From Pycnopodia helianthoides (taxonomy: Eukaryota; Echinodermata; Asteroidea; Forcipulatida; Asteriidae): a DNA stretch of 64,000 nucleotides. The notes beneath the pieces are model-generated. The model worked only from the letters and a program-made list of their open reading frames with translations. It made no database searches and was not told where the DNA came from. Of the stretch, positions 58,761 to 64,000 are shown one piece after another (positions within the stretch are counted from its first letter, which is position 1; each line of letters begins with the position of its first letter). The position numbers and the translations under genes were made by a program. The stretch covers positions 21,224,036 through 21,288,035 of the forward strand of contig CM063252.1 in the NCBI GenBank assembly GCA_032158295.1, in the 5' to 3' direction.

Positions 58761-58926
58761 GGGAATAAAAGAGAAGTGACTTGGTCTTAACCGGCCGTTT
58801 AAAACCTTGCAGGGCCGTGGCCGTGCGATAAAGGACCTCGTCTTCGGCTCGGTCCTTTATCACATGGCCACGACCCTGCCGGTTTTAAATGGCCGGTTAA
58901 GACCGCGTCACTACCCTTTTATTCCC
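58761..58926. mobile_element. Palindrome, GGGAATAA...TTATTCCC family
   Basis: Arms of about 70 bp including GTGGCCGTG/CATGGCCAC and a loop around CGTCTTCGGCTCG. Relative of 36130-36294. Confidence 0.85.
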
Positions 58927-59159
58927 TTAGTTACAAATCCTGTTAAAGTTGAGAATAACTCTGACAATTTAGCCTCAGCTCACCTTGACTCTGCGTTTAA
59001 TTTCTATGCATGTGTTGAGCGCTGAGTAGCTTCTCGGGCAAGTTTTGAACTTGCGCGCTTAAGTTTAAAACTATCGTTTGCAAGTTTCAAACTTGCGCGA
59101 GCCGAATATCCGCCTAACCAACTTAGATTAGGCTGTGATATCTCACATTTAAACATGGC

Positions 59160-59760
59160 CATGTGACCTCCTCTCGACCAATCAGAATGGATAAACTGTC
59201 CCAGGTATTTATGAACGGTTGATATTTTCAGATGCAGCCTGCAATCCTTTTCTATATAGAATAAACTGTAAGCTTGTATAAATATTGTCACAAAACCGGA
59301 AAGAAACCGAAGTGTGCTTAAGTTTGGCTTAATTATATTTGTGCTTCAGGCGTCGTAGACCTTATACATTGACGTCATTCTGTTGTTTAAACTTGTGGGG
59401 GTCGTAGGTCAAGGGTCAGAGACTCTGATAGGGAAGCTAAGCATGCGCTGCGTTTACAGTGGGCCAATGAGCGACTGCCTTTTTACCCCACGAGGGCGCC
59501 CCACTGCAGTTCAGTCATATGCATCAAGGTCTGTTTACAATGTAAAATGTTTTAATCCACAAGACGTTTTCTATTATTGATTTTTGCACCCTCTAGGGTT
59601 CTTGGCTTGTTAGGTTCTTGATGGTTAGGTATAATAAGTAAAGTGTAAAAACAGCTGCCTTTTCAATAAAAATATTTGTCAGTTTGTTGTAGTCGTACAC
59701 AAACTGCCTAGAATACTTCAACCTTTGCATGTTCATCCAGGCAGCTCATAAATATTGTAC
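59160..59760. other. Intergenic, no gene seen
   Basis: No coding region recognised. A GGCCAATGAGCG (CCAAT-like) motif lies near 59461. Confidence 0.35.
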
Positions 59761-59763
59761 TTC

Positions 59764-60148
59764 TTGAAGGCAGGGTATACTTTTGGTAATAGTCAATAAC
59801 TAGTATCCTCACTTGGTGTATCCCAACATATGCATAAAATAACACACCTGTGAAAGCTTAGGCTCAACTGGTCATCAGAGTTGCAGGAAAATAATAAAAG
59901 AAAAAAGCACATTTGTTGCATAGAATTGTTTGCTTTCAAATGCCTGACAAGAATTTATGCCTGAAGCCTTTCTCAGATTTAAATGTGTTAGTGAGAAATT
60001 ACATTTTTCTCAAAAACTACATTACTTCAGAGGGAGTCGTTTCTGACAATGTTTTATGCTATCAGCAGCTCTCAGGTGCTCCTTACCAAGTAAGTTTTTA
60101 TGGAAATGTATTTCTTGAGTAATTACCAAAAGTATCCACTGCCTTTAA
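59764..60148. mobile_element. TTAA MITE, subfamily A
   Basis: AAGGCAGGGTATACTTTTGG at the left and CCAAAAGTATCCACTGCCTTTAA at the right. The interior matches 7669 and 28175. The left TTAA is degraded (TTGA). Confidence 0.75.
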
Positions 60149-61108
60149 AGACCATAGAAACCGTGGGCTCATTAACTATCCTTGAAATTCAAAGAATTTT
60201 TCTTTGTAATAAATAACACTACAGACTTTCAATGTGATGTTGGTGATTTCCAAATAAACAGCCGTCATGTGTTTAAAAAAAAAAAATGGCATCTTAATTA
60301 TGGACACGGTTATGTATGGGATATCTACTGCCGTAAAAAATCGACTCCACTGTTCTATGGTTTTGATAATATGCATTTCGCCAGTAGTTTACATAGTCCC
60401 TTTGTTATGTATGAAAATCATAGAGCTATTGACTAGAACGCTATTTCTTGACTCGCATTTTGTAAAGCTTCTTCTCGGGGGCAGACATGTTTGGGGCTTT
60501 TGCACAACTGAGAAACGTGTGGTTTTTTTGTTTAGAATGTGTGTTTGTTTTGAATCTGACTTGTGCAAATGCGAGTTTGCGAGTTCGCACCAAAGTACAC
60601 GTATTCTGATTATGCGTGTAATTCGTAGACTTCTGTAACACACAGAAAAGACTAACCGATATGCGAAAATCTGTACAACAGCCGTACAAAATTTCAAGCT
60701 TTTAGGTTTGTACACAAACATGGATGTGCCCACAAGGCTTCAAAACGCAGGGCATGTTAGCACTCTAGTCAATTTACATGCATATAGCTCTTTGAAGAAA
60801 AACAACCAATCATGTTTTATCTATCGTTTCGTCATATTGCCAAAGCTTCCAGTTTGTTAAATTTACATGCCCTCGTTTAGATTTTCATGCATTTTACTCT
60901 TAAAACATTTCAGAGAATGATTTTGTATTTCTGCGAGTGTACAGTCTAGCGTGTTATCATCAACTTGTTTTAGTAATAGAGATTAGAAATAGAGATGTTT
61001 GTGGGATAAAATATAAACATGGACAAACCTTTTTCGTTTTTACTTTTAATTATGAGAAGTGTTGAGTAACTTGACCCAAACTAGGTGGAAAGCATTATGT
61101 CTGGCCTC
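60149..61108. other. Intergenic, no gene seen
   Basis: AT-rich. Overlapping ORFs on both strands at 60180-60740 have no recognisable domain and no codon bias suggestive of coding. Confidence 0.4.
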
Positions 61109-61116
61109 ATTCTAAG

Positions 61117-61660
61117 CAGTGTTGCAGTCGAGTACTTGTAAGTCGAGTATCAAGTACTGCTGAGTGTTACTACTTGGGTTTCCAAGTAGTACTTGAATAT
61201 GAGTACTTGTATGAGTACTTGTATGAGTACTTGTGCCACTGAGTGCGAGTACAAGTTTCCAAGTACCAAGTATCCCAATATCAAGTACTTGATATCCAAG
61301 TACCAAGTATCCCGATATCCAAGTACCAAGTACCCCGATATCCAAGTACCAAGTACCCCGATATCCAAGTACCAAGTACCCCGATATCCAAGTACCAAGT
61401 ACCCCGATATCCAAGTACCAAGTACCCCGATATCCAAGTACCAAGTACCCCGATATCCAAGTACCAAGTACCCCGATATCCAAGTACCAAGTACCCCGAT
61501 ATCCAAGCACCAAGTATCCCGATATCCAAGTATCCCGATATCCAAGTACTGAGTCTACTGGCTGAGTAGCAAGTATTTGGATCTCCGAGTATTAGTAACA
61601 ACAAAGTGGTACTCGAGTTGTATTTGAGTATGAGTACCAAGTAGGAGTAATACAACACTG
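61117..61660. mobile_element. hAT-like MITE carrying a 23-bp minisatellite
   Basis: Ends CAGTGTTGCAGTCGAGTAC and GAGTAATACAACACTG are inverted. The flanks ATTCTAAG and ATTCTAAT form an 8-bp target duplication with one mismatch, as for hAT transposons. The interior (61256-61555) holds about ten copies of a 23-bp unit, CCCCGATATCCAAGTACCAA plus GTA, and shorter GAGTACTTGTAT units. No transposase. Confidence 0.78.
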
Positions 61661-61714
61661 ATTCTAATCAGCCTGTCAAACCAAGTTTCGAGTGACAGGT
61701 GAGATTCATTAAGT

Positions 61715-61865
61715 AAAGAGGTGGTTTGGTTCTGGGTTGAAGTGATGGTTCTGTTCTGAGAAGATGTGGTTTGGTTCTGGGTTGAAGTGATGGTTCTGTA
61801 ATGAAAAGAACCAGCAAACAGCTTGCTCTGTTTAATTTCAGGAGAACCGTTGAGATTTGTGGTTC
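61715..61865. repeat. Short tandem repeat with a copy in eIF1A intron 2
   Basis: GTGGTTTGGTTCTGGGTTGA occurs twice here, 48 bp apart, and once at 51157-51180. Each copy is followed by AGTGATGGTTCTGT and a GAACCAGCAAACAG-like block. Confidence 0.65.
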
Positions 61866-62215
61866 TTTGAAGAACCACCAGCTTCTTTTAAGTGTCACCT
61901 GTAAACTAGTTTCTCCTATACCTTCCCCACTGTGTAAAGCTTCAAATTGTCAATGGTGTGGCCACACAGTACTGAATCCTTCGTAAAAATCTAATCTAGA
62001 TGGAATTGGTTTTGGCTGGACTTGTGGAATGCTTCACTGGTTTGGCTAAGTATTGAATTCATCAAATTCCAGCAGGTCGAAGTAACGGACAGAATTGGTA
62101 TGGCTCGACTTAAACCACCAAAGTAGACTTTGTTGGAGTAAGCCATTTGCGGATTAATTTTAAATGATGTCTGGTGAACCTTGTTCGGTCATAAGTGAAT
62201 GCTTAATTTAATTTC

Positions 62216-62516
62216 CCCAGACTTGGCCTTTTCTCAGGTACTTTAGAGATGACACAAAACCATACACAGCTCTCAATGAAATGTGTGGACCATTGATTTT
62301 TCTCCTCACCCCACATTTGGTTATTTCACTTCTATGGTGATTAGGCACCATACCAATTATTGTGTTTGAAATGTGTGGGTCAAGGATACCAGTCTTTGCT
62401 GATCTGGAGCTTGCCCCTGAACCATGTAGCACTGCAACACTAGATTTAGTCAGGGGAATTCCAATTGAGCATTCACTTGTGATCGAACAAGGCAATGTAC
62501 CAGACATTCAAATATA
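62216..62516. other. Possible coding relic, strand unclear
   Basis: A minus-strand frame (62507-62208) and an overlapping plus-strand frame (about 62217-62516, one internal TGA at 62338) are both long and compositionally protein-like. TTTCCCCAG just before the plus frame could be an acceptor. No known domain recognised. Confidence 0.2.
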
Positions 62517-62772
62517 ACCTCATTATTGCTTTGCCTGACGTCATGCACAGCACTTGGTTTGTGTTGCGTTTTGATAGACAAGAATATGGATGGCTTTGGG
62601 GTGGGTTGGTTACAGCATTAAACGTGTTATATCAAAGTTTAAACATTTTAGATTTGTGTATAATGTAACTACAGCGCTCGGCAAAAGTAAACATTTGCTA
62701 TATCTATAACTCGTACAAATATGGTTTTACTAAAAATATTATATCCATTTGGTGCCTGATCTGTGGCATGGT

Positions 62773-62922
62773 GTACCCCCCCCCCCCAACTGTGTCTCCA
62801 TCATGTTCTGGGAATGGAATTCTTTAGAGGATTTCTCGGGGGGGGGGGGGGTACTATCGTACAAGAGGGGAAAGAGTATGTTACAGTATAGGGACCTCTG
62901 TTGGGCGGGGGGGGGGGGCTCC
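62773..62922. repeat. Three poly-C/poly-G tracts
   Basis: A C13 run near 62777, a G13 run near 62839 and a G13 run near 62907, within 150 bp. They are likely hard to sequence exactly. Confidence 0.8.
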
Positions 62923-63219
62923 CTCTTCCACATACTGGGCGTGGTAGACCCACAGTTGAACACTTCTGTTGTCAAATTTAATGTCTCTTTTGAATGATCG
63001 TAAAGTAAAAGGAAATGCTAGTAACAAATTTGTATTAAAACCGGTTGTAGGTTAAAAAGAAAAGGAAGAATATTTTTGTGTTTGAGATTTTAAGTTACAT
63101 CGCAAGATAACAGTCATTTTGATAAGCGAGAATGAAAATGTGTTTCTACGTTGAAAACATCTACAAATTACAAACCGTTTGCTTAGTGCTTTAAGGTCGT
63201 TAATTGCAATTGCATATCC

Positions 63220-63448
63220 TTAACCCTCTTGCTGTCTGACCATTCAATACCATTCAAGTGGTTTTGAATGATAGATCAACTATGCCAGCCTGAAATTTGA
63301 TACCATGAGGGAATGCATGTACACAGTACACAGTTAGTTCTGTGCACAGTTGTGCCACCGTACACAACCTTGGCAGTCGAATGGTTTCAAATGGTTGGTC
63401 AACTCACTGGAAAATGTTGCCAAGAGTCACTGACAGTAGGAGGGTTAA
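63220..63448. mobile_element. TTAA MITE, subfamily D
   Basis: TTAACCCTCTTGCTGTCTGAC at the left and CACTGACAGTAGGAGGGTTAA at the right. Related fragments lie at 57520-57735 and 57950-58280. Confidence 0.75.
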
Positions 63449-64000
63449 TGATCAAAGGGTCGTGAAGTGAAAAATGCGTACCAGTCTGAAAAAAAATACA
63501 TCAAAATCTACAAGTAAATGTATTTCAGAGAAACTGATTGTTTCTTTTTGCCTACTTTGGAGACCACTCTTGATCAATAAACTCTGTTTACCAGGGGCTC
63601 CAAAATATGCAAACCTGTTTTATGAAATCCACACAAACTGCACTAACGACCTTTAAGTCCTGAGCCAATGTTAACCCTTCTATTTTTTTGACAATATTGG
63701 AGTTATGAAGATACTCTGATTGTTGCATCATTAATTGCCTAAATATGCCGCCATTGTGGTGTTTTTTTTATAGATAGAAACAAATCACAATTTGATGTCA
63801 CAATAAAGTAATATATAGCAGCAGTGTTTCCCCTGTCCAATCAAACGCAATATGGCCCACCTCCCTCTTTCAGTGATCACCTCACTCTTGTTTTTTCAAA
63901 TATCACCACCAAGTTGTGGCCGTACAGGTAATACTAATTGAAAACAAAATCAATTTGTGTCAATTATGAGTTTTTTCCCTCGATCTCTATTTATCAAGAA
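63449..64000. other. Window end, nothing recognised
   Basis: AT-rich DNA with no supported gene or repeat. Confidence 0.4.

Noticed and set aside
60180..60740. Overlapping ORFs of 66-123 aa on both strands
   Set aside because: No similarity, no splice context, low-complexity Lys and Phe runs.
61112..61658. Long repetitive ORFs on both strands (YLDIGVLG-like, KYQVPRYPS-like)
   Set aside because: Produced by the 23-bp minisatellite inside the hAT-like element. Period 23 shifts the frame each unit, so all three frames stay open by chance.
62773..62922. G-quadruplex regulatory cluster
   Set aside because: Single homopolymer runs on opposite strands, not four spaced G-tracts. More likely slippage tracts.

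Overview
The window is nuclear DNA of a marine invertebrate deuterostome, most probably an echinoderm. I infer this from intron-bearing genes with canonical GT/AG junctions, a metazoan translation factor, a C-type lectin plus PAN/apple secreted protein, an expanded SLC16-type transporter family, and a dense load of foldback and MITE-like repeats. I see no prokaryotic gene organisation. I cannot assign a species.

Genes. Three tandem SLC16 (monocarboxylate-transporter-like) genes lie on the minus strand. Each has four exons with the same phase pattern and an invariant 141-bp exon 2: gene A (2501-5462, 461 aa), gene B (11909-17809, about 561 codons but broken by one extra base in exon 3) and gene C (25029-43950, 492 aa, with a 16-kb first intron). 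B and C are the closest pair. Inside intron 1 of gene C, on the opposite strand, sits a one-exon C-type lectin/PAN gene (30165-30977), with a tandem, truncated, SINE-interrupted copy at 32.4-33.85 kb. On the plus strand, 50256-55863 is a complete five-exon eIF1A gene. A B-box (TRIM-type) fragment lies at 340-777.

Repeats. A 6-kb satellite of 84/88-bp monomers (about 19.0-25.1 kb) starts inside the last coding exon of gene C. Each monomer is a copy of that gene's C-terminal codons, stop codon and first 3'UTR bases, and the array is ordered into 600-bp and 2,900-bp higher-order units. Other repeats are TTAA-targeted MITEs, GGGCCC-ended hairpins, long near-perfect palindromes, tRNA-Leu-derived SINEs, a decayed Penelope-like retroelement, two LINE remnants, a hAT-like element filled with a 23-bp minisatellite, and several minisatellites (76 bp, 21 bp).

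Layout. 0-2.5 kb: B-box fragment and dispersed repeats. 2.5-5.5 kb: transporter A. 5.5-11.9 kb: a 0.7-kb tandem duplication and MITEs. 11.9-17.8 kb: transporter B. 19-25 kb: gene-derived satellite. 25-44 kb: transporter C with the nested lectin locus, the 76-bp minisatellite and retroelement remains. 44-50 kb: foldback elements. 50-56 kb: eIF1A. 56-64 kb: repeats with no convincing gene.

The most unusual structure is the satellite grown from the tail of a transporter gene. All coordinates were read by eye; repeat edges may be off by a few bases.
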